Assembly: GCA_028825445.1 (NCBI GenBank)
Contig: JAPKAD010000003.1
Location: forward strand, 62,001 to 126,000
Source: Octadecabacter sp.
GTDB lineage: Bacteria; Pseudomonadota; Alphaproteobacteria; Rhodobacterales; Rhodobacteraceae
DNA length: 64,000 nt
Reading direction: 5' to 3'
Part shown: positions 39,124 to 48,591 of the stretch, in pieces
How the letters are laid out: every line of letters begins with the position of its first letter
Position numbering within the stretch: position 1 is the first letter of the stretch
Program-made: the position numbers and the translations under genes
Notes under the pieces: model-generated
What the model saw: only the letters and a program-made list of their open reading frames with translations
The model's database searches: none
Told to the model about the DNA's origin: nothing

Positions 39124-39513
39124 CTACGGGGCCGCGTCAACAACGTCATCAACGTCATCGTCACCTTCAAAGAACGGTGTCATCTGTGCCACGATTACAC
39201 TATTTTCGTCCAACGCACGCTGCATGAGTTCGCGTTCTTCGTCAGCTATTTCGTGTCCTTCAGCGAGACGTTCTTCAAGCGTCCCATAGCCAGACACGTC
39301 AAGGGGTGCCACGTCTGCCTGCTTCAGGATCGCAACAGTTTCGCGCACGGCTTCAGCTTCATCAATGCCGGAAGCATAAATCATGAGTGCTGCACCTGTG
39401 CTGTCTTTGGGAAGGCCATCACCAATTTTGCGGCCAACCTCAACAAGAAGAGTGAACACTTGTTGGCGCGAAGGCTTTTTCTTTTTTGATTTAATGTCGG
39501 GTATGTCACTCAT
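39124..39513 (-). CDS. Conserved hypothetical protein, acidic C-terminus
   Basis: A 129-residue cytoplasmic protein of unknown function. It starts MSDIPDIKSKKKKPSRQQ with a basic patch, has a helical middle (VFTLLVEVGRKIGDGLP, DEAEAVRETVAILKQADVAPLDV) and ends in an acidic run (FEGDDDVDDVVDAAP) encoded by GTCATC-type short repeats. The ATG at 39513 is preferred over an open frame reaching 39549. Located between dapE and dapD on the same strand, as I recall for roseobacters. No enzyme motif. Confidence 0.75.
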   Translation of the reverse strand: MSDIPDIKSKKKKPSRQQVFTLLVEVGRKIGDGLPKDSTGAALMIYASGIDEAEAVRETVAILKQADVAPLDVSGYGTLEERLAEGHEIADEERELMQRALDENSVIVAQMTPFFEGDDDVDDVVDAAP

Positions 39514-39614
39514 GGAAGTGCCCGTAACGTTCAGCATGCGTGGCGTCAACGTCTGCGCTTACACGATGATGGAACCTATGGTGAATTGGTGACAACTTGA
39601 TTTAGAATTTCAGA

Positions 39615-39902
39615 TTAATAGGGTGTTTCATCGTTGTCTATGTAGCGTGATTTTGCAGCCCAGAGGGACGAAAAGATCAGCACCGCTTGGACAGGAATGA
39701 ATCCAATCGCAAGGAGGGTTATGATCGTAACCCAGATCGGAAAGCTAAATGTGTCGGTCAGGAACTGGAATGGACGAAAGAGCACAAGAAACACAAAAAT
39801 AAGGCAAACCGCATCAAATACGACAGGTAGCCAAGCCGCGCTCCACGTGGGCCGCACCCCCGCCGCAATACGACGTTTAGCGAGGGTGCGACTTAGGATC
39901 AT
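39615..39902 (-). CDS. Small membrane protein of unknown function
   Basis: 95 residues with two clear membrane segments: AAWLPVVFDAVCLIFVFLVLF (about 23-43) and FPIWVTIITLLAIGFIPVQAVLIF (about 54-77), a basic N-terminus (SRTLAKRRIAAGVR, likely cytoplasmic) and an acidic tail (SRYIDNDETPY). It directly follows dapD with its first base overlapping the dapD stop, so it is in the same transcript. Function unknown; a two-helix inner-membrane protein. Confidence 0.75.
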   Translation of the reverse strand: MILSRTLAKRRIAAGVRPTWSAAWLPVVFDAVCLIFVFLVLFRPFQFLTDTFSFPIWVTIITLLAIGFIPVQAVLIFSSLWAAKSRYIDNDETPY

Positions 39903-40729
39903 TAATCCCGCAGCAGTTCATTGATGCCAGTCTTGGAACGGGTCTTGGCATCGACACGTTTCACTATGACAGCGCAATACAGGTTTATGCCATTCTTCGA
40001 CGGCATAGTACCCGCAACTACTACGGAATAAGGCGGTACTTCACCGTATGAAACCTCACCCGTCTCGCGATCTACAATCTTGGTAGACTGCCCGATAAAC
40101 ACGCCCATGCCCAGCACAGATCCTTCGCGAATAATGCAACCTTCGACGACTTCGGAACGTGCGCCAATGAAACAATTATCTTCAATGATCGTCGGGCCTG
40201 CCTGCATAGGTTCCAGAACACCGCCGATACCAACACCACCAGACAAATGAACATTTTTACCAATTTGCGCGCAAGACCCGACTGTGGCCCAACCATCAAC
40301 CATAGAACCTTCATCAACGTATGCTCCAAGGTTCACAAACGACGGCATCAAGACCACGCCTTTTCCGATGAACGCAGAGCGACGTACGATTGATCCTGGA
40401 ACAGCGCGAAAGCCTGCCTCGCGCCATTGTTTTTCGCCCCAACCATCAAATTTCGATGGGACTTTGTCCCACCATGTCGTGCCTCCGTTACCACCTGAAA
40501 TCGGTTCCATATCATTTAAACGGAATGACAGGAGGACAGCTTTTTTTGCCCATTGATTGACATGCCAGTCGCCGCTTTCGCGCCGTTCAGCGACACGTAG
40601 TTTACCAGAATCTAACGCCGTTAGCGTATCAGTGATAGCCTCCCGAACTTCGCCTTTGGTCGCGGTGGTGATGGTCTCACGCGCCTCCCATGCGGCTTCA
40701 ATTGCGGTTTCGAGTTGTACGTTGGACAT
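39902..40729 (-). CDS. dapD: 2,3,4,5-tetrahydropyridine-2,6-dicarboxylate N-succinyltransferase
   Basis: Transfers succinyl from succinyl-CoA to tetrahydrodipicolinate, the step before DapC and DapE. 275 residues from the ATG 40729 ([18 protein letters not shown]), which follows GTGAGGCTC; an in-frame codon further up at 40741 is less likely. The left-handed beta-helix hexapeptide repeats are obvious: [62 protein letters not shown]. Trimeric cytoplasmic enzyme. Confidence 0.96.
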   Translation of the reverse strand: MSNVQLETAIEAAWEARETITTATKGEVREAITDTLTALDSGKLRVAERRESGDWHVNQWAKKAVLLSFRLNDMEPISGGNGGTTWWDKVPSKFDGWGEKQWREAGFRAVPGSIVRRSAFIGKGVVLMPSFVNLGAYVDEGSMVDGWATVGSCAQIGKNVHLSGGVGIGGVLEPMQAGPTIIEDNCFIGARSEVVEGCIIREGSVLGMGVFIGQSTKIVDRETGEVSYGEVPPYSVVVAGTMPSKNGINLYCAVIVKRVDAKTRSKTGINELLRD

Positions 40730-40792
40730 GATGAGCCTCACCTAATAAAAATGCGTTAAAAGCGACATAACGTGATGTCTCGCCTTCGGCAA

Positions 40793-41716
40793 TTAGATTG
40801 GAATCGGGGTTGGGTTCGCACCACACAAAAGAATCGCAACCTTTTCACCCTTAGCAGGTACGTAAGCTCCCGACGTAATAGCAGCGAGGGCTGCAGCGCC
40901 TGCCGGTTCCACCAGTTGGCGTAAATTTTGCCAAAGCATTTTTTGGGCATTTGCAATTGCCGCGTCTGGAAGCAGCAGTGTTTGCAGATCACGATCTTTA
41001 GCAAGATCATAGGCTAGGCGACCGATTCGCTTTGCGCCCAGCGCATTAGCACAGATGCCAGACACCTCAACGTCAGTTTCCGGGCCATTTTGCAGAGCGG
41101 CGTGCATAGCATTGGTTGTTTCGGATTCGACACCAATGATCTTTCGATCCTTAAACCACGCCATCGCACCCCCAATCAGACCACCACCGCCAATAGCAAT
41201 AATAATAGTATCCGCATCTAGCCCTTGTGCATCCCATTCTTGAAAACAGGTCCCCTGACCCGCAAGGGTTGCAGGGGCGTTGTAAGGATGAATGTCGAGC
41301 GCGCCTGTCGTAACCTGATGTGCTTTGGCGGCTGCAGCTGCATCGGCATAAGCTCCTGCCACAACATGCAGCGTCGCACCTGCCTGACGGATCACATCGA
41401 TCTTAGCCGGGCCAGCGAATTCGGGGACAAAAATGTTTGCATCATAGCCAAGCGTTTTAGCTGCGCAGGCCACCGCAGCTCCATGATTACCACCCGATGC
41501 AGCAACGATACCAGCAGGCGGCACATCCGCTGTCAGCAACGAATTGAAAGCGCCACGTGCTTTGAACGAACCAGTAATTTGCGTGTGCTCAAACTTAAAT
41601 TGCAGTGGCAGACCAAACGCGTTTGAGCGCATGACTGGGGTGACATGCACATGGCCTGAAATTCGGGCCGCAGCAGCGTTTATATCAGAACGTGATACTG
41701 GATTATTCTGGGTCAT
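40793..41716 (-). CDS. Threonine/serine dehydratase-like PLP enzyme
   Basis: Fold-type II PLP enzyme of 307 residues, similar to threonine dehydratase or serine racemase. The Schiff-base lysine lies in QITGSFKARGAFNSL (about residue 54). ASGGNHGAAVACAAK binds the cofactor ring, and AIGGGGLIGGAMAWF is the phosphate-binding glycine loop. There is no C-terminal ACT-type regulatory domain, so it is a short catabolic or racemase-like form. The ATG at 41716 (MTQNNPVSRSD) is preferred to an upstream open frame. Divergent from the LOG-family gene. Exact amino acid unknown. Confidence 0.85.
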   Translation of the reverse strand: MTQNNPVSRSDINAAAARISGHVHVTPVMRSNAFGLPLQFKFEHTQITGSFKARGAFNSLLTADVPPAGIVAASGGNHGAAVACAAKTLGYDANIFVPEFAGPAKIDVIRQAGATLHVVAGAYADAAAAAKAHQVTTGALDIHPYNAPATLAGQGTCFQEWDAQGLDADTIIIAIGGGGLIGGAMAWFKDRKIIGVESETTNAMHAALQNGPETDVEVSGICANALGAKRIGRLAYDLAKDRDLQTLLLPDAAIANAQKMLWQNLRQLVEPAGAAALAAITSGAYVPAKGEKVAILLCGANPTPIPI

Positions 41717-41790
41717 GGCAGGCCTTCGGTAATTGGACAATCTTCTTTCAACCTGCCACAAAATTGCAAAGCCCAACAAGGAGCAGATTC

Positions 41791-42630
41791 ATGAAAAACG
41801 ACAATCGCAAAAACTCGTTCCGCGACAGTCAGCAAGATTGTGATGAGGCCAGCAATGTACCAGACACGCCACAGACCCGCTCTCCTGCCTATGCTCTGGC
41901 GTTTGCTGATCCTGACTTCATGTGCCGTGATGAATTGCGTCCAGTGCGACTGCAATTGGAATTGCTCAAGCCAGAGTTAATACTGAACGAGAAAGGAATC
42001 ACATCCACCATCGTGATGTTCGGCGGAGCACGGATACCCGAGCCTGCCAAAAAAGACACAGCGCGCACAAAGACTTTGTCAGATCTGTCAAAGTATTACA
42101 ACGAGGCGCGCAAGTTTGCAAAATTAATGACACAAATGGGTGAGGCTGGTGAAAACGTGATTATCACCGGTGGTGGACCCGGTGTTATGGAGGCGGGCAA
42201 CCGCGGTGCTGTTGATGCAGGCGGGCAATCCATTGGCTTGAACATCGTGCTACCGCACGAACAGGCCCCAAACGAATACGTCACACCCGAACTCTGTTTC
42301 AATTTTCACTACTTCGCACTTCGGAAAATGCATTTCTTGATGCGTGCCAAGGCGATCACAGTTTTTCCAGGCGGCTTTGGCACATTGGACGAAACGTTTG
42401 AAGCTCTGACGCTCATTCAGACAGGTCGCATGGAACGCGTACCATTTTTACTCTTTGGCCGTGCGTTTTGGGAAAGCATCATCAATTGGGATGCTCTGTC
42501 AGACGCCGGTACGATTTCGGCAGACGATTTGGCCCTGTTCCAGTTTGTGGAAACCGCCGAAGAAGCAATCGCGGCTTTGGAGAACTGGAAAGATGCTGGC
42601 GAAAAACGCACGCCCATTCCGGTTCACTAG
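41791..42630 (+). CDS. LOG family (TIGR00730) protein
   Basis: Rossmann-fold protein of 279 residues of the LOG/YgdH group, whose characterised members hydrolyse nucleoside monophosphates, including cytokinin ribotides. The key motif is TGGGPGVMEAGNRGA (about residues 127-141) and the second PGGFGTLDETFEAL (about 194-207) with conserved Glu. The ATG 41791 follows AACAAGGAGCAG. The N-terminal 90 residues before the Rossmann part place it with the long LOG type. Single gene. Confidence 0.88.
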   Translation: MKNDNRKNSFRDSQQDCDEASNVPDTPQTRSPAYALAFADPDFMCRDELRPVRLQLELLKPELILNEKGITSTIVMFGGARIPEPAKKDTARTKTLSDLSKYYNEARKFAKLMTQMGEAGENVIITGGGPGVMEAGNRGAVDAGGQSIGLNIVLPHEQAPNEYVTPELCFNFHYFALRKMHFLMRAKAITVFPGGFGTLDETFEALTLIQTGRMERVPFLLFGRAFWESIINWDALSDAGTISADDLALFQFVETAEEAIAALENWKDAGEKRTPIPVH

Positions 42631-43019
42631 GAATTTACACGACGAAGTTAGATAATACCTCACCACGTTGCCTACGACGTGAGTTCTTCGGTATCAGAGC
42701 GCCAGAAGTTTTTAAACTGTACGAATAGTTGAGACCCAGATTGGGCTCCTTGCCAATCTTTACTCCATCAAGTCAGATTGCAACAAGGCTGCCAACCGAT
42801 GTGTCATCATTGCGGCCCTCACATTTAAATTTGTTGGTGAGGTCGGATCGACCGGTTGGACAGATAAAATTATTTTCAAAAATGCGTAACCAGTTGCGCT
42901 TACACCCTCATCGTTTTGGCTCAACATAAATCATACTTTATCACTGTACATACAACTTAGCTGTGCTTATTTTTTGGTGACACATAAAGGCCAAGAAACA
43001 GCGCATTTAATAATTAATA
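42631..43019. other. 389 bp gap between the LOG gene and rlmN
   Basis: Contains the minus-strand small frame annotated separately. Otherwise AT-rich with stops in all frames; no terminator-like hairpin was convincing. Confidence 0.4.
42760..42927 (-). other. Possible 55-residue ORF or gene remnant
   Basis: An ATG-initiated frame gives 55 residues (MLSQNDEGVSATGYAFLKII, later LNVRAAMMTHRLAALLQSDL), and after its TAA the same frame continues with RLARSPIWVSTIRTV before the next stop. The composition is protein-like, and the readthrough suggests a longer gene that lost its frame. No ribosome site and no family recognised; it could also be chance. Confidence 0.25.
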
Positions 43020-44204
43020 TTAAATACTAGCTGCCGCATCAATTTTTTTACGTGATTTTCGGGCGCGTTCAGTGGCTGACTTTAACTGACCACAGGCAGC
43101 CATAATATCTTCACCACGTGGTCGACGAATTGGTGATGCGTAGCCTGCATTGTAGATGATATCTGCAAATGCTTTGATGCGGTCCGCGTCAGAACGTTTG
43201 TAAGGCGCACCTGGCCATTCGTTGAACGGGATTAGGTTGATTTTGGCAGGGATGCCTTCGATCAGTTTCACCAATCGCCGCGCGTCTTCGTCTGTATCAT
43301 TAACGTCTTTCAGCATTACGTATTCGAATGTAATGCGTTCAGAATTAGTAACTTTTGGATAAGCAGCCAATGCTTCGAGCAGCTTTTCAAGATTCCACTT
43401 TTTATTAATTGGCACCAGCTTGTTGCGAATTTCATCAGTGGTTCCGTGGAACGAAATTGCCAGCATACAGCCAATTTCATCCGCAGTCCGGTGAATTTCT
43501 GGTACGACACCAGAGGTCGACAGCGTGATTCGGCGACGTGATAATGCAATACCTTCGCCGTCCATTGCGATTTTCATCGCGTCACGGACGTTTTCGAAAT
43601 TATAAAGCGGCTCACCCATACCCATCAGTACAATGTTGGATAAAAGGCGCGGGCCATTTTCACCCGTGCCCTGCCCTGGTTCAGGCCATTCATTCAGGTC
43701 GTCTCGCGCCAGCATGACTTGGCCAATAATTTCACCAGCCGTAAGGTTGCGAACCAATTTTTGTGTACCCGTGTGACAGAACGAACAAGTCAGCGTGCAA
43801 CCGACTTGGCTTGAAATGCACAATGTGCCACGCTCTTTTTCTGGAATATAAACCACTTCGACCTCATGGCCGCCCGCTATACGTACAAGGTATTTGCGGG
43901 TGCCATCCGTAGATACATCTTTGGTAACGATCTCGGGAAGTTCAATTTTAAAATGTTCAGCCAGTATCGCACGAAAACCTTTAGACAGATTCGTCATCAC
44001 GTCAAAATCACGCACACCCCAATGATATAACCATTGCCAGACCTGATTTACTCGCATCTTTGACTGTTTTTCAGTCACCCCAACGCCAATCAGCGCATCT
44101 CGCAACTGATCGCGTGTCAGGCCAACAATGTTCATCAGGCCACCTTCGGGAAGAATTCGTTTAATCGTCATGAAGTCTTGGGTAATGGGCGCTTGCGGCT
44201 GCAT
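43020..44204 (-). CDS. rlmN: 23S rRNA/tRNA adenine C2-methyltransferase RlmN
   Basis: Radical-SAM enzyme methylating C2 of adenosine 2503 in 23S rRNA and adenosine 37 in some tRNAs. 394 residues. The CxxxCxxC cluster motif is [31 protein letters not shown] and [14 protein letters not shown] follow. The second catalytic cysteine is in the C-terminal [10 protein letters not shown]. The ATG at 44204 follows GGAG. Length is slightly long because of the N-terminal [11 protein letters not shown] extension. Single gene downstream of ialB. Confidence 0.96.
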   Translation of the reverse strand: MQPQAPITQDFMTIKRILPEGGLMNIVGLTRDQLRDALIGVGVTEKQSKMRVNQVWQWLYHWGVRDFDVMTNLSKGFRAILAEHFKIELPEIVTKDVSTDGTRKYLVRIAGGHEVEVVYIPEKERGTLCISSQVGCTLTCSFCHTGTQKLVRNLTAGEIIGQVMLARDDLNEWPEPGQGTGENGPRLLSNIVLMGMGEPLYNFENVRDAMKIAMDGEGIALSRRRITLSTSGVVPEIHRTADEIGCMLAISFHGTTDEIRNKLVPINKKWNLEKLLEALAAYPKVTNSERITFEYVMLKDVNDTDEDARRLVKLIEGIPAKINLIPFNEWPGAPYKRSDADRIKAFADIIYNAGYASPIRRPRGEDIMAACGQLKSATERARKSRKKIDAAASI

Positions 44205-44325
44205 GGGAATCGACTCCGGTTCGGTGCGTGGGCTTTCTTGCGCCCTATATAAGACACATCTTCATAACACAAAGGGCCGGTTTTTAAAGAAAACCCAGCA
44301 CTTTGTATTTTGTAGGCGGTACGTT

Positions 44326-44868
44326 TTAGCTGGAACAGCGATTAGCAGCTTCTTCAACTCCAGCCGTAAAGCCGAGCAACGAGAACGTGTCACTGGTAAC
44401 GGTGCCGCGACCTGACTCGGCCAAAATGATTGCTTCTGATCCGCGCTTCATTGCCGCAACGATGCGTGCATCGTCTTCAGGCGTTGCAGGCCAAGCCCAT
44501 TCACCTTCAGTAAACAAATCATATTTGGTGCCACCAATGTCTAACTTGGCTGTCGATCCACTCGCGAACGGGTAGCCACCTGTGAATGTTACTTGACCGT
44601 TTACATCAGCAACAGGGCGGTAGAACACGAACAAAAGAATCTCGCCACGGCGGACAGATACAACTTGACCATCACGGGAGTTAACAGTTTCCTTAGGTGC
44701 TGAAACTGCCCAACACTCAGACGGATCTTCTTCAACGAAGACGGACCAGTCTGTGTTGGCCGCAACGCGGTTTGAACTGGCTTCCTGCGCAAGAGTAGAT
44801 GTGGCCAATGTTACAGTGGTGGTCATAAGGGCGAGTGCGCCAAGCGCGTGCGGAAATTTTGAAATCAT
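44326..44868 (-). CDS. Invasion-associated locus B (IalB) family protein
   Basis: Periplasmic protein of 180 residues with a signal peptide (MISKFPHALGALALM...TSTLAQ, cut near residue 29). The IalB pattern is clear: WSVFVEEDPSECWAVSAP, then RRGEILLFVFYRP, FASGSTAKLDIGG and a final RGTVTSDTFSLLGFTAGVEEAANRC. Named after a Bartonella factor; in free-living bacteria the role is unknown and need not concern virulence. The ATG at 44868 has GGAGG upstream. Two cysteines may form a disulfide. Confidence 0.88.
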   Translation of the reverse strand: MISKFPHALGALALMTTTVTLATSTLAQEASSNRVAANTDWSVFVEEDPSECWAVSAPKETVNSRDGQVVSVRRGEILLFVFYRPVADVNGQVTFTGGYPFASGSTAKLDIGGTKYDLFTEGEWAWPATPEDDARIVAAMKRGSEAIILAESGRGTVTSDTFSLLGFTAGVEEAANRCSS

Positions 44869-45065
44869 AAATACAGCCTCCAAGCTGTCCGTGCCTCTGG
44901 TTGCTCTAAATATCCCAGCACCTATGGTAGATACCTTCTAGACAAGATAGAGCTGTTTCAATTCGATAACATTGTCATTAGCAATATTTTGCCCAAATGG
45001 GAAAGCCTTTGGTCACACATATTTGCCAACAACATCGTGCATCCATTATAAATTTTGGGAAAAAA

Positions 45066-46058
45066 ATGTCAGATCCAGTCGATTTTGTTGAAATTTGGCG
45101 CGGTGGGATGCTTGAAAGCGTCCATCGTGGTCATGCTGTTGTGATCGATCAGGCCGGAGAGATAGTGCATGCGTGGGGTAATCCAAAGGCTGTGACTTAT
45201 CCACGCAGCTCAGCGAAAATGCTGCAAGCCTTGCCTATGGTAGAAAGTGGCATCGCAGACCGATTCGGACTGACAGGTGAACAACTGGCCTTGTCCTGCG
45301 CGTCCCATTCAGGAGCCGCAATCCACACTGACCGCGTACAGCGGTGGTTAAAAGACCTTGATATTGGGGACGCTGCGTTTCAGTGCGGACCACAATGGCC
45401 CGCCGACGTGCCCGCCCGCGACAGGTTGATCAAAAGCGAGGCCAAACCTTGCAAATATCACAATAATTGTTCCGGCAAGCATTGTGGATTCTTAACTATG
45501 ACTAAAGCTAACAATTGGGCGTCAGACTACGTAGATTCGCACCATCCGTTGCAGGTTGCCATTAAACAAACATTCGAGGAATTAGTGGAGGAAACCTCAC
45601 CCGGTTGGGGGATCGACGGCTGTTCCGCCCCGAACCATGCCTGCAGTGTTTTGGGTATGGGGCGCGCGATGGCGACATATGCAAATGCCGACGATTCAAC
45701 GATTCGCGGGGCCGCAATCGTGCGGCTGCGCAATGCGATGATGACTTATCCAGAGCTGGTGGCAAACGAAGACCGCGCCTGCACGCATCTCATGCGTGCA
45801 GCCAAAGGCAAAGCGGCAGTCAAAACCGGTGCTGAAGGTTTTTTTATTGCAATTTTGCCAGAAGTTAAGTTGGGTGTGGCTCTGAAAATTGTAGATGGTG
45901 CTACCCGCGCGGCAGAATGCGCAATGACAGCGATCCTGTGCAAATTGGGCGTGTTGGACGCGAATGATCCAAGCGTGGCAGCATACCGCAATCCCAACCT
46001 CAAGAATTTCGCGGGTCTGATAACTGGCGACATGCGGCCCAGCACAGCGCTTGCCTAG
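45066..46058 (+). CDS. Asparaginase (PF06089, rhizobial type)
   Basis: 330-residue asparaginase of the type first known from Rhizobium etli, unrelated in sequence to the E. coli enzymes. Family marks: VEIWRGGMLESVHRGHAVV, WGNPKAVTYPRSSAKMLQALP with the serine-lysine pair, and NCSGKHCGFL with cysteines and lysine of the reported zinc/active site. GIDGCSAPNHA is also conserved. Cytoplasmic, no signal peptide from the ATG 45066; an upstream in-frame codon at 44997 is less likely. Its end overlaps the serB end by four bases (convergent). Confidence 0.9.
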   Translation: MSDPVDFVEIWRGGMLESVHRGHAVVIDQAGEIVHAWGNPKAVTYPRSSAKMLQALPMVESGIADRFGLTGEQLALSCASHSGAAIHTDRVQRWLKDLDIGDAAFQCGPQWPADVPARDRLIKSEAKPCKYHNNCSGKHCGFLTMTKANNWASDYVDSHHPLQVAIKQTFEELVEETSPGWGIDGCSAPNHACSVLGMGRAMATYANADDSTIRGAAIVRLRNAMMTYPELVANEDRACTHLMRAAKGKAAVKTGAEGFFIAILPEVKLGVALKIVDGATRAAECAMTAILCKLGVLDANDPSVAAYRNPNLKNFAGLITGDMRPSTALA

Positions 46059-46921
46059 ACGTGTTCATTCTTGGCGTAACCTTGGATATACAAAAGTGCC
46101 GTTAAATCGCCATGGTTAATGCGCACGCTGCACTCTGCGGCTACAGACGGTTTTGCATGAAGCGCAACACCTGTGCCTGCGGCATGCAACATTCCTAAGT
46201 CGTTGGCGCCGTCACCAACTGCAATAACATCTGCATGGCTGATACCAATGCGTGCAGTGATTTCTTCAAGCGCTTGAACTTTGGCGGCTTTTCCAAGAAT
46301 AGGGCGGCCAACATCGCCTGTCAGCTTGCCGTCTTCAATATAAAGAGTGTTAGCTCGGTTTTCATTAAACCCAAGTTTGGCTGACACCTTTGCAGTAAAG
46401 GCCGTGAACCCGCCTGACACCAAGGCTGCGTGACCACCATTTGCCTTCATTGTTGCCAGCAACGTGGTACCGCCGGGCATGTACGTAATGCGCTCTGCCA
46501 GTACCTTGCCAATCACGGCTTCGTCCAAGCAGCGCAGCAATCCGACGCGTTCAATCAATGCTGCCTCGAAATCCAATTCACCGTTCATCGCGCGGGCTGT
46601 AATATCCGCAACTTGCGCGCCAACGCCTGCTTCATCTGCCAGTTCGTCAATACATTCCTGCTGGATCATCGTGCTGTCCATATCGGCGAGTAGCATGGAC
46701 TTGCACCGACCAATCAGCGGCTGGCAAACTATATCGACACCCATTCCTTGCGCATCCGTCCAAACATCCCACAAATTTACGGGCTTAGTTTCAACGGCAA
46801 ATTCAGCCGCCTCATCCGCCGCAAGCCATTGTGCTGATTGCCCACCCCACGCATTGCGAAGGCTTTCCACTAAAACGGGCTGCAATTTGCCAGGCTTGGC
46901 GATCAAGGTAATAACAAACAT
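46055..46921 (-). CDS. serB: Phosphoserine phosphatase
   Basis: Last step of serine synthesis. 288 residues. HAD-type motifs: nucleophile in LADMDSTMIQQECIDEL, then LVSGGFTAF (motif II) and AVGDGANDLGMLHAAGTGVALHAKP (motif III). The N-terminal 75 residues (VITLIAKPGKLQPVLVESL) form an ACT-like part. The ATG at 46921 (MFVITLI) follows GGAGGACCG. It is divergent from the serC-serA operon of the same pathway, with 465 bp between starts. Confidence 0.96.
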   Translation of the reverse strand: MFVITLIAKPGKLQPVLVESLRNAWGGQSAQWLAADEAAEFAVETKPVNLWDVWTDAQGMGVDIVCQPLIGRCKSMLLADMDSTMIQQECIDELADEAGVGAQVADITARAMNGELDFEAALIERVGLLRCLDEAVIGKVLAERITYMPGGTTLLATMKANGGHAALVSGGFTAFTAKVSAKLGFNENRANTLYIEDGKLTGDVGRPILGKAAKVQALEEITARIGISHADVIAVGDGANDLGMLHAAGTGVALHAKPSVAAECSVRINHGDLTALLYIQGYAKNEHV

Positions 46922-47323
46922 GAAACGGTCCTCCGATTGCAATCAGAAACCCTGCTTGCGGCAAAATCACAACCCGATCCACCAAGATTTTTCAACTTTT
47001 CTATTATGGCGCTGCACCAGTACCAATATTTCTATCCATGGGGCATCCCTAACTAGAGAAGGGAAATAATCGGATGACGTACTCCCCAGTTCGCCTTTTA
47101 GATATTTAAACAAATTTTTTACAGTCTCAGAATATTTGACGCAGTTGACCTTTTCCGAGGTCGCAGCGTTATTTGTTTTGGGAGCTGGACCAACAAGACA
47201 AACGCCGGACAACACCAAGATTTGTTGTGTAAATCTTTTCACATTTTCTTACCTCATTCTAACATTTTTGGTCAATTTCTACATAGCTTCTTTCGAATGT
47301 TCTTGCTGTTTTATGGGCGTTTG
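46922..47323. other. Divergent promoter region between serB and serC
   Basis: About 400 AT-rich bases that must hold both promoters. A 91-codon minus-strand frame (46967-47242) starts with a signal-like stretch ([18 protein letters not shown]) but lies across the serB upstream region, has no family mark and is probably not a gene. The structured serC leader begins at its right edge. Confidence 0.45.
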
Positions 47324-47324
47324 C

Positions 47325-47378
47325 ATAAGTGCAACCTTGGGACACCCTTCCCCAACGAAGGGCGCTTATCTGGAAGGA
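47325..47378 (+). promoter_or_regulatory. Structured 5' leader of serC (candidate serC RNA motif)
   Basis: Just before serC, a 7-bp stem AUAAGUG (47325-47331) with CGCUUAU (47363-47369, one U-G pair) encloses a 6-bp hairpin CCCUUC (47345-47350)/GAAGGG (47357-47362), stacked without a gap on the 3' side. The hairpin loop CCCAA (47351-47355) is complementary to UUGGG (47337-47341) in the internal bulge, giving either a pseudoknot or a competing hairpin. The Shine-Dalgarno GGAAGGA (47372-47378) follows three bases later. A conserved serC leader of unknown ligand has been described in alphaproteobacteria; identity with it needs a covariance search. Confidence 0.6.
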
Positions 47379-47386
47379 TAGCATCA

Positions 47387-48523
47387 ATGGCTATTACGAC
47401 ACCGGCATCGCGGCCGGCTAATCCGCGTTTCTCATCTGGCCCTTGTGCCAAACCCCCCACATGGTCGCTTGACGTGTTGAAAGACGCACCACTTGGTCGT
47501 TCACATCGTGCTGCAGTGGGTAAAAATAAATTAAAAGAAGCAATTGATCTAACACGCGAGGTGCTGGATATTCCTGCTAATTACCGCGTTGGCATTGTGC
47601 CTGCATCCGATACGGGTGCTGTGGAAATGGCAATGTGGTCTCTGCTTGGTGAACGCCCGGTTCAAATGGTTGCATGGGAAAGCTTTGGCGCGGGCTGGGT
47701 TAGCGACGTGATCAAACAACTCAAGATCGAAGCATCAGAACATATTGCAGACTACGGTCACATCGTGGACTTGGCAGCGCTAAATTACGACCAAGATGTT
47801 GTTTTCACGTGGAATGGAACAACATCTGGCGTGCGTGTTGCAGGGGATCCAATTCCTGCAAGCCGGACTGGCTTGACGATTTGCGATGCGACAAGCGCTG
47901 CTTTCGCACAGTATCTGCCGTGGGAAAAACTCGATGTTACGACGTTTTCTTGGCAGAAAGTCATGGGCGGCGAGGCAGCGCACGGAATGATCGTTTTATC
48001 GCCACGTGCAGTGGAACGGCTAGAATCCTATACACCACCTTGGCCAATGCCCAAGATTTTTCGCATGACCAAAGGTGGCAAGCTAATTGAGGGAATCTTT
48101 AAGGGTGAAACAATCAACACACCGTCAATGTTGTGTGTTGAAGATTATTTGTTCGCATTGCATTGGGCAAAATCTATTGGCGGTCTGAACGCATTGAGAA
48201 TGCGCGCCGATGCCAATGCGCAGGCAATCTGGAATTTCTGTGCAACACGCGATTGGATCGATAATCTGGCGGTAGATAGTGCAACACGGTCGAACACATC
48301 AGTTTGTTTAAAGTTTACCGATCAACGCATAAAAGACGGTGCTGCGTTCGCAAAATCGATTGCAAAACAACTTGAGGTTCAAGGCATTGCGCTGGACATT
48401 GGGGCCTATCGCGACGCGCCAGCTGGTTTGCGGATTTGGTGTGGTGCCACAATTGAGACGAGTGACATCGAAGCAATGTTGCCGTGGCTCGACTGGGCCT
48501 TTCAAACCGAAATAACCGCATAA
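47387..48523 (+). CDS. serC: Phosphoserine aminotransferase
   Basis: PLP enzyme converting phosphohydroxypyruvate and glutamate to phosphoserine and 2-oxoglutarate; also used in pyridoxal phosphate synthesis. 378 residues from the ATG 47387 ([19 protein letters not shown]) behind the site GGAAGGA. The PLP lysine lies in [17 protein letters not shown]. The frame stays open to 47222 but that part is the RNA leader. The long form with [12 protein letters not shown] at the start is typical of alphaproteobacteria. serA follows at 68 bp in one operon. Confidence 0.96.
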   Translation: MAITTPASRPANPRFSSGPCAKPPTWSLDVLKDAPLGRSHRAAVGKNKLKEAIDLTREVLDIPANYRVGIVPASDTGAVEMAMWSLLGERPVQMVAWESFGAGWVSDVIKQLKIEASEHIADYGHIVDLAALNYDQDVVFTWNGTTSGVRVAGDPIPASRTGLTICDATSAAFAQYLPWEKLDVTTFSWQKVMGGEAAHGMIVLSPRAVERLESYTPPWPMPKIFRMTKGGKLIEGIFKGETINTPSMLCVEDYLFALHWAKSIGGLNALRMRADANAQAIWNFCATRDWIDNLAVDSATRSNTSVCLKFTDQRIKDGAAFAKSIAKQLEVQGIALDIGAYRDAPAGLRIWCGATIETSDIEAMLPWLDWAFQTEITA

Positions 48524-48591
48524 ATTTTTGGATCAACCCGTATCAAAACGGTGTGGTTCCACTCTCATAACTTCATTGAAGGACGCTTAAC

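Noticed and set aside
39131-39160. Short CATCAACGT-type repeats resembling a microsatellite
   Set aside because: They encode the acidic Asp/Val tail of the conserved hypothetical protein and are explained by it.
46967-47242. 91-codon minus-strand ORF with a signal-like N-terminus between serB and serC
   Set aside because: No ribosome site or family mark; it covers the divergent promoter region and its C-terminal part is Trp/Arg/Lys-rich without pattern.
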